This document shows positions 48,485 through 59,700 of a stretch of 64,000 bases of DNA, one piece after another. The DNA lies in the NCBI RefSeq assembly GCF_029168945.1, contig NC_083602.1, positions 49,165,442 to 49,229,441 of the forward strand, given 5' to 3'. Source of the stretch: Cannabis sativa (Eukaryota; Streptophyta; Magnoliopsida; Rosales; Cannabaceae). Position 1 is the first letter of the stretch. The number at the start of each line of letters is the position of its first letter. A program made the position numbers and the translations under genes. The notes beneath the pieces were generated by a model that was not told the DNA's origin, ran no database searches, and saw only the letters and a program-made list of their open reading frames with translations.

Positions 48485-51281
48485 TTTTATAAAACACTCA
48501 AATACAACACACCGAGATATGCAATGACAAGATTCCCTACTTTTTATTCACCCAATTCCCATGGCTCCATCAAAATTAACAATAAGTATGCTCATTTGTG
48601 ATAAGGGTTATTAGATCAAGCAAGCTAAGAGCCAAAACCCCAAGGGATCATATTGAATATTGTTATATTGTCTTATTATATATATATGAAAGCCACATGT
48701 AAAGTATAATAAAAGGAAAAGATAACAACATGACCGATTTAAAAAAAAAAAATTAAATAAATAAATAACAACATGACCATGGACCATGATACTATAACAT
48801 TGATCACAACTTAGTCCACATTCCAAATCCCAAAATTAAGTACGATATCTTATATATATAAATATATATTTATATATATGCACTTTTAATAAATATTACT
48901 TATAAATAAATAATATTAATAAAATTTAAATTTTTATGTTTAAACTTTTATTTAATTATATTTTTATTTTATTTTTTACTATATATGAGTTAAGATTATT
49001 CTATTTGTTAAACAAATTGAATTTAAATTAAATATTTTTTATATAAATATATTTGTAAAATAGTATAAAAGAAAATATCTTTTGATGTCTTTCTATTAAG
49101 TAGTTGAATTAAACATAAAAATTTGAATTTTTATTTTATTATTTACTGAATTAATATTTAATAATTTATTATTTTTAAAATTAATATTTATAGTTAAATT
49201 TATTTAAAAATATTACTCATTGATAAGTGTTTGATATTTATTTATTTTTAACTAAACCGAATCAGTTTTTGTTTTTTTTTTTAAATAACAATCATTCATT
49301 TATTCTTCTTCTTCCTAAAAATTTAAATATTTAGAAAAAAAAAAAAAAGCAAAGTAGAAATGTGGGATGAGACATTAATACCAGAGACCATGCATGGAAA
49401 TTGATTGGTATATAAAAATAAAAAGTTGAGTGCAGAAATTGATGTTACAATAGATCCTGTAATCTGGTCTAAAGGTTTCCAAAGAAATCTCTTTTCCTTA
49501 CATGAAATAGACAATTTGTTGTCACAAAGCAAATCTCCCTACCCCTCCTCTCTACCCCTTCCTTTTGCTTTGCTTTGTACAAAGCAAATATATCTTATAT
49601 GAAATATATTTATAAATAAATAAATATATAAATATATTATATATATATAAAAAGTTGGCACCGATTTCACCAAAACGATCAACTTTGGGGATCAAACTTA
49701 ATTTTTTTTAGGTATATATTTATGTCTTATAATTTGTTCATTATTGTTCCTTTTTTATTTGTTTGTATGATCCGTTTGTTTGGTTGTATATATCACACCC
49801 CAATCATCAAACCAATCCTATGATCCCTTTCATTGGGGTATATATATATGTATATATAGAAAGGAAAATAATAACGAATAAGATTGGTTATAGCTAGTTT
49901 AGAAAGAATCTTATTTTTGAAAAAGTTCTCTGGTTGTCTTAGGCTGATTTATTAAGCTTTTCCCATAAAATGAAAAAAGATTTCGAGATAAACAAAAGCA
50001 AACCTTTAGTTAGATTCTCTCCTTGAAATTTTCAAGCAATGTCTTTTTCTTGTATATATTTGTGTGACCATATATATTTATATATATAATATAATAGTAA
50101 ACCATTGTATAATTAATATAAATCTCCGATCCTATAATTAATCATCATTATAATATATTTTGATCATATATACCCACTACTACTCCAAACTATAGTACGC
50201 CATTGTAATAATATAATAATATAAATATGCATAATATATTTTTTCGGAAACAAGCAGATTATTAACTATCTATAAATATATATTTAGGGGAATACTTCCA
50301 ATTTTTAATTATAAATTAAGTGTATAATATTATGTAAATAATCACTTATAACATATATAGCTAGTAGAACCTATAACAGATTTCAAGGAACAGCCGAATT
50401 TATGTTTGTGTTGATTCAATTATTGAGAATAATTATATCCTTGTTTCATCAAAATCAAACTGTGTCAACTGTAACAGTGCCATTATATTAATTTTATATT
50501 TTGCATGAAAAATACATTACAGAAAAATCGCAAAAGGTATTATATGATAATAATATATGTACTTAGTAAAGGTACAAGTTTGTTTATATGTATATACATG
50601 AATATATATACGATAAATATATAGGCCTCACTCTCATGTTCATGTAATATATATTTATATGATTATATCCACACAAGACATGCACTTCTAGATACAAGTT
50701 TTATAACTATAGAGTAATTTATATATATATATATGTATATATATACATATACATATATAATTAATTTATAGTTGCAGGGAATGATAATAAAGCGTGTATG
50801 GTAAAAATAGAGAGCAGTACTACTTGGCCGTAGAAGACTTTTTGATCTTTAGATATCCAAGCCCTAATAAGCAAAGCCAAAAGTTTATTATAAATTAATA
50901 ATAAATCTTCGATCTGCCTGCAGTCTGCTGACCACTTTTGAAGACGAACATATACATAAATAATTATATATATATGAATAAAAATGAGATATCAGCACAG
51001 AAAAAAAAAAAAGAAAAGAAAAACAGAAGGGTATAATGCATATATGTATCCACACCGACGCGCACGGATTGTATAGTTATGGTCCTCATCATCAAAGTTA
51101 ATATATAAATTGCCTCAAAAAAGTGAAAGAATGATGAGCTAGTAATATGTCACTATAAATACATATACTTAAAAAGCACAATATTCACACATTATACTAT
51201 GGTAGGGAGGAGGGAGAAAAGAAATAGTGGATATATGGAGATGACCGAACGAAAAGGTGGCAAGATGGAGAGTATTTTTTA
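48485..51281. other. AT-rich intergenic DNA with AT microsatellites
   Basis: No gene, RNA or convincing transposon boundary seen. Several (AT)n or (TA)n runs occur, for example near 48853-48880, 49836-49860 and 50720-50760. The open frames here (48611-48826, 49323-49532, 49405-49602) show no domain and overlap simple sequence. Confidence 0.6.
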
Positions 51282-51490
51282 TTTTTTTTTTTGCGTGGTT
51301 CACAGAGTCGCACATAATTAATAATATAGCAAACTACAATTAGCGGTAGAACCTCTTCGAACCAAAATAGCTCATCGTCTAACCGAAAAAGATGTTTTGC
51401 TAAACCATAAGCTGTAGAATTCATAATGCAAGTCACATGGGACAAAACTGCTCCTGAAAGTTTAAATAATTCTTTAAAATAAAAATTAAA
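51282..51490 (-). pseudogene. 5'-truncated LINE tail (RNase H C-terminus)
   Basis: Minus-strand translation of 51300-51470 reads S-H-V, then N-S-T-A-Y-G-L-A-K-H, L-D-D-E-L-F-W, E-E-V and V-V-C-Y-I. This is the C-terminal part of the RNase H-like domain found at the end of plant LINE ORF2 and related RVT_3 proteins. The usual A-H-G is altered to A-Y-G. A T-rich run at 51277-51292 on the plus strand is the reversed poly(A) tail. The rest of the element is absent. Confidence 0.6.
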
Positions 51491-52268
51491 ATTCAAACTT
51501 AGAATTTAACACACAACCCAAATCACTAACTTAACATTACAAATAAAACTAAAAAACCAACAAAATTTTTAAGGATAACTAGCGAAAGGTATCACTAGCT
51601 CAACAATACTAAAATACTAAAAAACCAACAAACATTTCTAAGTATAACTAGCACCTAATTTAAAACTGCTGAAAATTAATATAAAAGATATTACATTTAA
51701 AATTTAACTTATTGGTAAATTTTTGTAATTATAGATCCTCCACAAAATAATTTACAAATTAATAAAAATAAACCTCTATTACAATATAATGAAAACAAAT
51801 AACGTGAAAAAATGATGGTAAATCAATTCATACTAGATATAAAGACTTAAAAAGATTAGAAATACTTATTTGTTAAAAGTAAAAAAAATTGTGAAAGTAG
51901 AAATCAAGATCATAAAATGGATCACTTCTCTTGTCCATTGACCATACCACAAAACTACCCTAAACAAATAGGAACAAGCTCTAAAAAATGACACAAAAAC
52001 CATAAAAAGTACAAAAGTCGTATAAAAGACATCAAAACCATCAAAAAATAATGCAAAAACTAGTAAAATAAAACTCTTTAAATAGCTAATTAATAGAAAC
52101 AAAAACAGACATTCATAAAAATAATAAAGAACATAAATAAAGAGTATAATTTTACAATATTAAATGAAATAAGTAAAATTATGAAAAAAGATATACACAT
52201 AACAGAAAAATACAAAAAGGGAAAAAAATTACAAAAATACCATGGGTCGGCCCATTAAACATTTATAC
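51491..52268. other. AT-rich intergenic DNA with a short direct repeat
   Basis: Two copies of a unit with 'actaaaaaaccaacaaa' and 'taactagc' lie at about 51548-51600 and 51610-51655. No gene is seen; the 78-codon minus-strand frame at 51866-52102 has no recognisable domain. Confidence 0.55.
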
Positions 52269-53150
52269 TAGGGCTGCACATGGGTTGGGTTGGGCGGTTT
52301 TTGAACGGTTTGGCGGTTTTTTTATTTGGCGGTTTTTCAAAATCTCAACCCATACCTGCCCAATAAAAGTTTGGGTTGGGCGGTTTTTTAGGGGGCGGTT
52401 TTATGCGGTTTTTTGGGCGGTTTGCGTTACTTAAAAATCAAAACTTCCATGAAAAATTTATACATGTTAATAACAATGCATAAAAGTCCTTAAAATTTCA
52501 TATCAATTTTTATAAACTCCATAACAAGGCATAATAATAATCCATGAAAATTTCATAGCAATTCAAGTCCATACTCCATAACAATCTAGAAAAGATCCTT
52601 AAAAAGTCCATACAAGCTCATAACAATCCAAAAAAAAAAGTCCATAATTTAAGTCCATAACACAATCTAAGTTCATAATAATTCATAAAGTCTTTACAAT
52701 TAAAACAAAAGTGACTTCAAAAGTTGGCTCCAAATGAAATGCAACTCTGTAAAATAATAAAAAAAAATTATTAACATATAAATAAAATTAACACATGCAA
52801 TCAAAACAGAGTAAAAATCTAAAAAACAAAGGAATTTAACACATGCATTCACACAAAGACTTAATCATCTAAAAGAAACTATATTTATATAACAGGCTTC
52901 AATTTTTTTTTTCTCAGATTGAAAACAAGTCAATACCCTATCCATCCCTTGAGTCCAAGTCAAGCCTCTCTAACCATATATTTAAGAGACTCATAATAGC
53001 ATTCATAGTATATATATATATATATTTATACAGAATAAAATGAAGGCAAAAGAAAAACAATCATAAAAACCATTGTTGTTGGCTTGTAATAAGAACTGAA
53101 GTTCATAAGCTTACAAAGAGGCAGAATATATACATTCAATCCCATTATAC

Positions 53151-53205
53151 CTTTTAGCTTGTTGAATACCTATCTTGCCTTTTCTTCAACAGTACTGGAG
53201 AGTGA
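53151..53205 (-). pseudogene. Captured DUF538-like gene, exon 2 (with stop)
   Basis: Preceded on the minus strand by a CAG acceptor and followed by GTATAA. In phase with the other exon it reads S-L-S-S-T-V-E-E-K-A-R, stop, V-F-N-K-L-K. The TAG at 53170-53172 stands where relatives have tryptophan, so the copy is dead unless bypassed. The reading after the stop stays in the family pattern, so the stop is probably recent. Confidence 0.6.
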
Positions 53206-53602
53206 CTGAAATCATGAAATTAATAGAAAAATTCAATAAGGAACAATTTGATATAGTTTTATGTATGTAAGAATTCCAAAAAGAGAAAAAAAAAACACAA
53301 CTGAAAACCATTTAATTAGAAACTAATTAGTAATAACACAATTTATCCACCGAAATAAAATGTGGGAACTTAATCAAATGTGCAATAAAAAAAATAAAAA
53401 TAAAAGGATAGAAAAAAAATGCATCTTCAACTCTGTTTTCCAATGCATAAATGTTATAAATTTCTACCTATTATCTGTCACATGGAAAAATATTCAGATC
53501 TTAAAAAGCCATGAAATAGACAAGTTGTTAGAACCAGCATTATTACACGAAACAATCCAATTCTAAACAGTAAAAGTAAAAACAGAGTGTTGGTTTACAT
53601 AC

Positions 53603-53689
53603 AGAGAGGTCCTCAGTAATATTGGAGATCTCCTCTTTGGCCTTTTTGGAAATCCAAAAACTTCCAACTTTGGTCAGAGCTTTGTCCAT
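53603..53689 (-). pseudogene. Captured DUF538-like gene, exon 1
   Basis: Exactly 29 codons from ATG (53687-53689) to a GTATGT splice donor. The translation starts M-D-K-A-L-T-K-V-G-S and continues F-W-I-S-K-K-A-K-E-E, then I-S-N-I. I recall this N-terminus from a plant DUF538 subgroup of unknown biochemical role; the match was not searched. Phase and splice signals join it cleanly to 53151-53205 across an intron of about 400 bp. No further exon was found, so only the gene's 5' end was captured. Confidence 0.6.
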
Positions 53690-53799
53690 TATTGGCTGGT
53701 ATTTTTCTCACTCCAGTTTTCTCAGACCAGAGAATTTTATAAACTCAAAACTATTCTCTGTACAAATAAAAAAAAATCAAATAATATATATATAATATC

Positions 53800-54120
53800 A
53801 GATCTGAAGAGATCGATTAAGATGTGGACTGTGGAGTTTCGACTGTCGCTGTGGCTGGATGAAGGTCCGGCGAAGTGGACGGGAACTGTGGACCGGCGTT
53901 GTGGCTTCGTCGTTCAGGCTGAATGAAGGTACGGCGCTCTCCACGTCCGTCTACGCTGGCTGGAAGTGGAGAAGGGACTTGAGTGGGTTGAGTCGTTGAT
54001 GGCTTGAGGTTGGGCGGCAGATTGTCGACGATGGGAGAAGAGAAGAATGGAACGAGAAGAGAAGAAGGGGGACGAGCGACTGTGCGGTTTAAGAGCTTCA
54101 GACAATTAGTTTTAGGGTTT
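53800..54120 (-). other. CT-rich first-exon or 5'UTR-like region inside hAT-like element
   Basis: GC-richer block. On the minus strand it starts with AAAACCCTAAAACTAATT and continues with pyrimidine-rich runs, like a plant 5' leader. The 63-codon frame at 53914-54105 (Ser/Arg rich) has no known domain. It may be the leader of the captured gene or of a lost transposase gene. Confidence 0.4.
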
Positions 54121-54346
54121 TTTTTTGTTTTAGTTTTTTAGGTATAAATTAAAAAAACTAATAATGATAAATAACGGGTACGGGTTGGACCCGCCCCTTT
54201 TTAGGCGAACCCGTACCCGCCCGCCAAACAGCGGGTTAAAATTTAACCCAACCCAATTTTTGCGGATTTTTAATGGGCGGTTTCCATACGGGCGGACTCT
54301 AATAGGTTGGGCGGTTCCCACGGTTTAGCGGTTTTTATGTGCACTA

Positions 54347-55306
54347 AACCTTCAACTGTACGGAGCGAACGATGAAGATGAACACACCTCGATCGTTTTA
54401 AAACAGCAAAACAACCAAAACGAAGGAAATACAATCATTAATTCCGGCGAAATCAACTGAAAAAGAAGACCTCCAATGATCTAAATAGAAAAAGAAGAAA
54501 AAAATCAGAAAAACTGTGAAGAAACTGAAATTACACATTTGTTTTCTGTTTTGTTCGATCAAAACAACTCCCCCTAATATCGAAATCCATATTCATGAAA
54601 TGTAGATCTGTAACAAACAGATCTGGAGCTCCCACAAAATCCAAAATAATGTACGATGTGAAATTTTTTTAAAAAAAAACCTCATGAATAATACATCTAC
54701 GTTATATACAGTTGCATTTTTGATTGATTACTGGTTTCCAATATAAGTATATTTATTTAAAAACACAATAAGAAGAGTAAATTCGAATTAAGGTACAATC
54801 AGTTACGTATAAGTCTGTTTATTTTTTATTTTGGTTGTCTTATAGTTGTATTATCGTTTTATGATAGTTTATATATTATGCAGGAATTTAATTTGACGGG
54901 GACTAAGAAATAGTAGTTATACATAATAAGTTTTGTACAAATAGTTGCATATTAGTTTTATAATGAAATAGCATATGCAAGTAGAAAAACTATAATAAAA
55001 CTACAAAACAACTGTATACAAACAAAAATACAGGAAAAACTCTTTGAACATCAACATCCATGATAAATCTCATTGTTACCCATTGATGATATAAAAATGG
55101 ACAGGAAACAACTAGATAAGAAACATATTAAAAAAAAATACATACAGAAGGTGTTTACACTATTAAAAAACTATGAAAAAACTATTACAAAATGAGAAAT
55201 CAATAAACACAAAACCCACAAAAGTTGAATATGAAAAAAATTTCAAAAATGGGGGCAAACCAAAAAGAAACCGAAAACAAACCTGCGATCGAAGAGGAGC
55301 ACCATC
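54347..55306. other. Unassigned AT-rich stretch
   Basis: A short block with codon-like composition (54360-54480) is followed by AT-rich DNA. No coding region, RNA or transposon terminus could be supported. Confidence 0.5.
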
Positions 55307-55522
55307 CTAATCATTTTTTTGAGCAGGAGCATGAGAAATTTTTTCATGCGCAGTAACCTTTGATTTCTTTTTAGGAGGAGCTCGCTCACGTTTCGACAAA
55401 TGAGGAGCAAAATCGGAGTCATCGTCTTGAACAACAGGATGTTTGCCCTTATTCCTATTAGCTACAGATTTCAATCGCATTTTAGAACTTTTTTTTGGCA
55501 CAAGGGAAGGAGAATAGTTCAA
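55307..55522 (-). CDS. Small basic protein fragment, unrecognised
   Basis: A 71-codon frame, very rich in Lys, Arg and Ser, with a nuclear-localisation-like stretch R-A-P-P-K-K-K-S-K near residue 52. Its GC content is higher than the surroundings. It may be an exon of a decayed transposon gene or chance. No family recognised. Confidence 0.25.
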   Translation of the reverse strand: MNYSPSLVPKKSSKMRLKSVANRNKGKHPVVQDDDSDFAPHLSKRERAPPKKKSKVTAHEKISHAPAQKND

Positions 55523-55568
55523 CTATGGAGGTTTTATTTAAAAAAAAAAACTGAAAAGAAATTGAAAA

Positions 55569-55603
<35 letters not shown>

Positions 55604-56533
55604 GAGAGGGAAATAATGTAAGGTATGATTGATATAAGTCATCAATGGAGGTTACAAGATATTTTAAAAAAAAAAACTGAAAAGAAATGAAAAATCAAAG
55701 GAAAAAATGAAAAAAAAGATAGGGAAGTGATTGATGGTTGATTGAAGAGGGATGGAGAGATGCACGTGTCATATGCATGGGGAGAGTGTGCATGTAGTAT
55801 ATATGTAATAAAATAAAGAAAAAAGGTAAAAATGTTGAGGTAACCGTGTGTAAGTATTTATGTAATAAAAATTACATTTTGTATTTTTGGTGTAAAAATT
55901 TCTAATAAAAAAACAAAAAAATAAACTTATAACAAACACGGTGCAAAATTAAAAAAATACCTTGAAATACTTATAAATGGTAACACAATTACCCATTAAT
56001 TATTCTTAAATATATATGCTATAAAATAATTAGGAAATAAGTTTCCTCAAAATATGAATATAATGTATAAAAATAATAATCACATCAAACAAGAAAAAAC
56101 TTTTATAGTATTTACCAAAATAAATATATTAAATTAATCATGAAAACAAAAAAGAAAAGGCCAAAACTAAAATTGTGGTATTAAAATGATATAAATATCA
56201 TAATAAAAATAAGTAGAAAAATAAATAAATAATCATAACAATTCTTAAAGATACGAAAATTCAAAATAATTTACCGCAACAATGTTTGAAATAAAATAAT
56301 AACGAAAGAACATCATATAAAAAGAAATTCATATAAACAAAAATAAAAATTAAAATAAAATATCTCACCAAATTAAAAATATACTTCTATCACAATTATA
56401 AATAATACGAAAACAATTCCCCAAAAAAAAGTATGTATATATAAATAAAATGCCTATTGTGTATAGAAACAAAAAATATGGTATAAAATGTTCGTACAAA
56501 AATTAATACAATTAATAATGTAATAATAGAATA
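55523..56533. other. AT-rich DNA with poly(A) runs and a small duplication
   Basis: A segment with 'aaaaaaactgaaaagaaa' occurs at about 55536-55565 and again at about 55665-55690, both preceded by 'atggaggtt'. A long A run lies at 55569-55594. Otherwise simple AT-rich DNA; no gene seen. Confidence 0.5.
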
Positions 56534-56547
56534 ATTAATAATATTAA

Positions 56548-56677
56548 TTTTTTTTGAAAGGAAAATTAAACTTTATTAACTCACCAACATAGGCAAGAGC
56601 TCAGTAGGAATGTTTTCCATACTAAAAGTACAATCAGAATAAAATAAAGACACCCTTGCAAATTCATGAGCGACTCT
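56548..56677 (-). mobile_element. 5'-truncated LINE stub with target-site duplication
   Basis: A 130-bp insertion flanked by 14-bp perfect direct repeats ATTAATAATATTAA (56534-56547 and 56678-56691). On the minus strand it encodes the last residues of a LINE ORF2 (R-V-A-H-E-F-A-R-V-S ... P-T-E-L-L-P-M-L, stop), then a short 3' tail ending in an A run (plus-strand T run, 56548-56555). These are the signs of target-primed reverse transcription with heavy 5' truncation. Confidence 0.85.
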
Positions 56678-56741
56678 ATTAATAATATTAACTTAGTCCA
56701 CCATTTATGGATATTTTTTTGAAATCACAAAAATTTAATAT

Positions 56742-56810
56742 TTTTTTTTTTTTTTTGATTTAAGCGTTTATATATTACAACATGTTTTTACCTGGGACTC
56801 GAACCCAGGA
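56742..56810 (-). mobile_element. 5'-truncated tRNA-derived SINE stub with target-site duplication
   Basis: A 69-bp insertion flanked by 16-bp perfect direct repeats CACAAAAATTTAATAT (56726-56741 and 56811-56826). On the minus strand it starts next to a pol III B box (GGTTCGAGTCCC). It then reads 'aggtaaaaacatg' and an AT-rich body, and ends in an A run of about 15. The A box is missing, so it is a 5'-truncated copy. Confidence 0.8.
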
Positions 56811-56826
56811 CACAAAAATTTAATAT

Positions 56827-57625
56827 ATATATAAATTTAATTGTATAAAAATTACATAAAATATTTATGTCGAGATTTTCGCAACAATAAAATCTTCGGC
56901 GTGAAACTCGCACACCACCACTACTATTGTAGAGCTGCTTGAAACGACTACCACTCTCAACCATGGGCGTCTTGTGTTATTATCTTCTCCAGTCATTAGC
57001 AACAAGGATGGATCGAAAAGTATCTGGCTTAAAAGGGAGAATTAATCGAACTAAGAATACCAAAAGTGAATATTTTAGTTTGTGATCTGAATGTAAACAA
57101 AATAACAGGACATAGTATAGAATATAGAAACAAATCATCTCTATATACACACAAAGAAACTAAATTACTTGGCAAGATGGAGAGTTAAGGAATAGTAAAT
57201 TCAGGATAGATCTCTTATTTTAAATTTATTTTTATTCCAAAAATAGACGAATAAATGTATAGATCTCCACTTATTAAAACATATTAAAATAATTTATTTT
57301 TAAAAATATATTCTTGACACTTTTGTAAGTTTTTTATATTTTACATCATTATTTTTTTTTGATAAGATTCTTCAAAATAAAAAATAATTTGAATAGTTTT
57401 TACTTTTAACTTATAATTTTTTTTATTAATGTACAAATTTTCATTAATCAAACATGCACATTACACCAAAGGCATACCCCACCATCCTCCAACCTAAAAA
57501 AATAAAATCTACTAAAGAACTATGTATATTTTACTAGCTTCACAGTTTCTCTATCTTTTCTAGACAAATTGCTCTCATTAAGAAAATTAACATTGGTCTT
57601 GTTATTCGTGTTTCAAGTAAGTGAC
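56827..57625. other. Unassigned stretch
   Basis: AT-rich with a GC-richer block at about 56870-57060 that has no long open frame. Nothing recognisable. Confidence 0.45.
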
Positions 57626-58400
57626 ATGTCGACTCAAATAGAAACTTAAAGCCTATTAGTGAGCCCAAATAACATAAATTGGGCTAAGCCCAAATGTTAT
57701 CTGGCCTTCTGGTAGAACAATTACACGTCTTGTCAGATGAAAGTTACGTCAAGCCTAGTTAACATACAAAAGAGTGTCAACTTTGTGTACCTAGAATGGG
57801 TTCTCAGTGTGTATCCAAAAGCTGGTCTCAGTTTTCCATTTACTGCTCCCAACAGAATAAGGGATACTTTTCTAAAATCTTGGACAAAGTATATTATTCT
57901 GCCTAAAAAGGAAGACTGAATAAATTGAAGATTAAGTAATTAATATCAGATTAATTACCCACGATTATAGGACACGATATGAACAACTATTATGTGATTA
58001 GATCTCCACATCAGCATACACATGTTGCTCTTGGGTTGGGCTTCGTCAGATAAGCCCAAATCTATGAATTATCTCTAAACTTCCCCTTAAAGGGAAAGGG
58101 TAACTAAGTAGGGCCTCTATTACTCAATAAATACCCACTAAATCCTTCATGCAAAAGGTTGTAAATTCTTGACTAACTTGCTCAACAAGAGAATAAAGTG
58201 CTCATACTCATTGTAATCCCTTAAACTTTTCTAGCCAATTTCATAATAATACTGACTCATGGACTAAGACTCCTTAACGTCCTAACCACGTGAAATCTCT
58301 GAGTGCCTTCTTCATATTTAATTCTCTTAATTGCATTTTCTTTAACTCTAACATTAAATAATTTGTTTTCTAAAAATTATGGTAAATATTTTGGTGCTTT
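57626..58400 (+). repeat. Probable solo LTR of a Ty3/gypsy element (Tat/Ogre-like)
   Basis: The block contains 'gggctaagcccaaatgttat', a possible TATA-like 'caataaatac' near 58122, and a long leader. At 58390 it reaches TTTTGGTGCTTTCATGAAGA, which resembles the LTR end plus primer site of Tat-group elements as I recall them. No internal domains follow; element F starts 30 bp later. Ends are approximate. The 60-codon frame at 57737-57919 is not supported as a gene. Confidence 0.4.
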
Positions 58401-58429
58401 CATGAAGACCTGAAGAAAGTAGTGGTACC

Positions 58430-58625
58430 TGTTGGAATTGAAAATGGCTAAGACTCCAGTTATTGTTTCATTTTTTTGTTTTTTTATGTTTTACTCAATG
58501 TAACAGTACTTGAGTTAGTTAGAAGTAGTTAGAAGTTAGTTAAAGTTTGTTACTCTACTCTTGTAATTAACTCTGTACATAAATGTCAAGCTTGGCAAAC
58601 TGGTTTTTCAGTTGAGCAATATTTT

Positions 58626-58711
<86 letters not shown>

Positions 58712-58763
58712 CTCCATTGTCTTCTTGCTCAAGCTCGAGTATTGAAAATTCAGTACTCTTACA
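58430..58763 (+). repeat. Element F 5' LTR with long (CT)n
   Basis: Begins TGTTGGAATTG and ends TCTTACA directly before the primer site; 334 bp. It includes a (CT) run of about 40 units at 58631-58709. The likely TATA box is TACATAAA here, versus TATATAAA in the copy at 63246-63253. Confidence 0.85.
58631..58709. repeat. (CT)n microsatellite, about 40 units
   Basis: Uninterrupted CT dinucleotides in the LTR of element F. The equivalent position in the LTR copy at 63300-63320 has about 10 units. Confidence 0.95.
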
Positions 58764-58776
58764 TGGTATCAGAGCC
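58764..58776 (+). other. Element F primer binding site (iMet tRNA)
   Basis: TGGTATCAGAGCC directly after the LTR; the gag ATG follows at 58777. Confidence 0.9.
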
Positions 58777-59700
58777 ATGTCAAATCATGGCAACAACACA
58801 AGTGGTCCTGGTATTCAACTTGAACCACCAGTAGAGGAAAGAATCGATCCACAGCAAGCTCAAGCTGCTGAACCAGCTCCTAAAGCTCCAAATCCAATTC
58901 CCCTCCCCCTCAATCTTCGTCTTGACAGATCAAACGATACAATTTGGAGATCTCTTGTCCTTGTTGCCCTTCGAGCATATGATCTTGATGGCTATGTTCT
59001 TGGATCGATTCCTCAACCACCACAGTTCTTGCGGGTAATGTCCTGAATCCAGCTTTTTAAAATTAGATGAGACTTGATCAATTCTTGATGCACTGACTAA
59101 TGAATTCTGTTGATGAACACATGTTGGGCCATCTAATCATTTGTTCAACTTCTCACGAGATCTGGACCACATTCGCTCAACTCTTTACCACTAGATCTCG
59201 AGCTCGACTTCCACAACTTCGCAACATACTTTAAACCACCAAGAAAGGATCTCTTTCAATTTAGGAGTTCATTCTCAAAATGAAACAACATGTTGATCAG
59301 CTTGCCGTAGCTGGTCAGCCTATCAATGACGAGGATTTAGTGATGTACAATCTTGGTGGACTAGGAGCAGAGTATGAAGCTGTAGTCATCAATTTAACAT
59401 CAAGAACTGAACCTCTCATTCTCCAAGAAGTTCAGTTCATGTTGTAGAGTTAAGAAATGAGAATTCAGTAGCATACCACTGAATCTCTCCACAATGTGCA
59501 AGCCAATTTGGCCAATAGCAGACGATCTCCCTCAAATTATGGATTTTGAAGCTCCAATAGAGGAGGCAGATATTCCAACAACAATAGAGGTGGTCGTGGC
59601 AACAGGCCTGTTTGTCAACTTTGTGGCTGTACAGGTCACACCGCGGTGAAGTGTTATCACAGGTTTGACATCACTTACACTAGTGCCTCAAATTGATTGA
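58777..59700 (+). pseudogene. gag: Element F gag (broken)
   Basis: Starts at ATG 58777 (M-S-N-H-G-N-N) just after the primer site and stays open to 59046. It then continues in other frames with several stops. A gag-like Q-L-A-V-A-G-Q-P-I stretch is near 59300. The zinc knuckle C-Q-L-C-G-C-T-G-H-T-A-V-K-C is near 59615-59655. The upstream ATG at 58612 only adds translated CT repeat and lies in the LTR, so it was not used. Confidence 0.75.

Larger units (their letters stand above)
52269..54346 (-). mobile_element. hAT-like non-autonomous element carrying a gene fragment
   Basis: The left end begins TAGGGCTGCACATGGGTTGG. The right end, reversed, begins TAGTGCACATAAAAACCG, giving imperfect terminal inverted repeats. 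Both subterminal regions are packed with GGGCGGTTT-type motifs, and the right one also has CCCGTACCCGCCC. Such clustered short motifs are typical of hAT ends, where transposase binds. I found no transposase frame and no clean 8-bp target-site duplication, so the exact ends are uncertain. The interior holds captured exons (53151-53689) and a CT-rich first-exon-like region (about 53800-54120). Confidence 0.5.

Noticed and set aside
56780..56815. tRNA gene suggested by a TTCGA-containing T-arm-like sequence
   Set aside because: Only the B-box half exists, there is no anticodon arm or acceptor stem, and the piece is bounded by a 16-bp TSD and a poly(A) tail, so it is a SINE stub.
57737..57919. 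60-codon plus-strand frame as a host gene
   Set aside because: No domain, no splice or promoter context, and it lies inside a probable solo LTR.
58612..58776. Upstream ATG start for element F gag
   Set aside because: It would translate the CT microsatellite and lies in the LTR before the primer site; the ATG at 58777 is the natural start.
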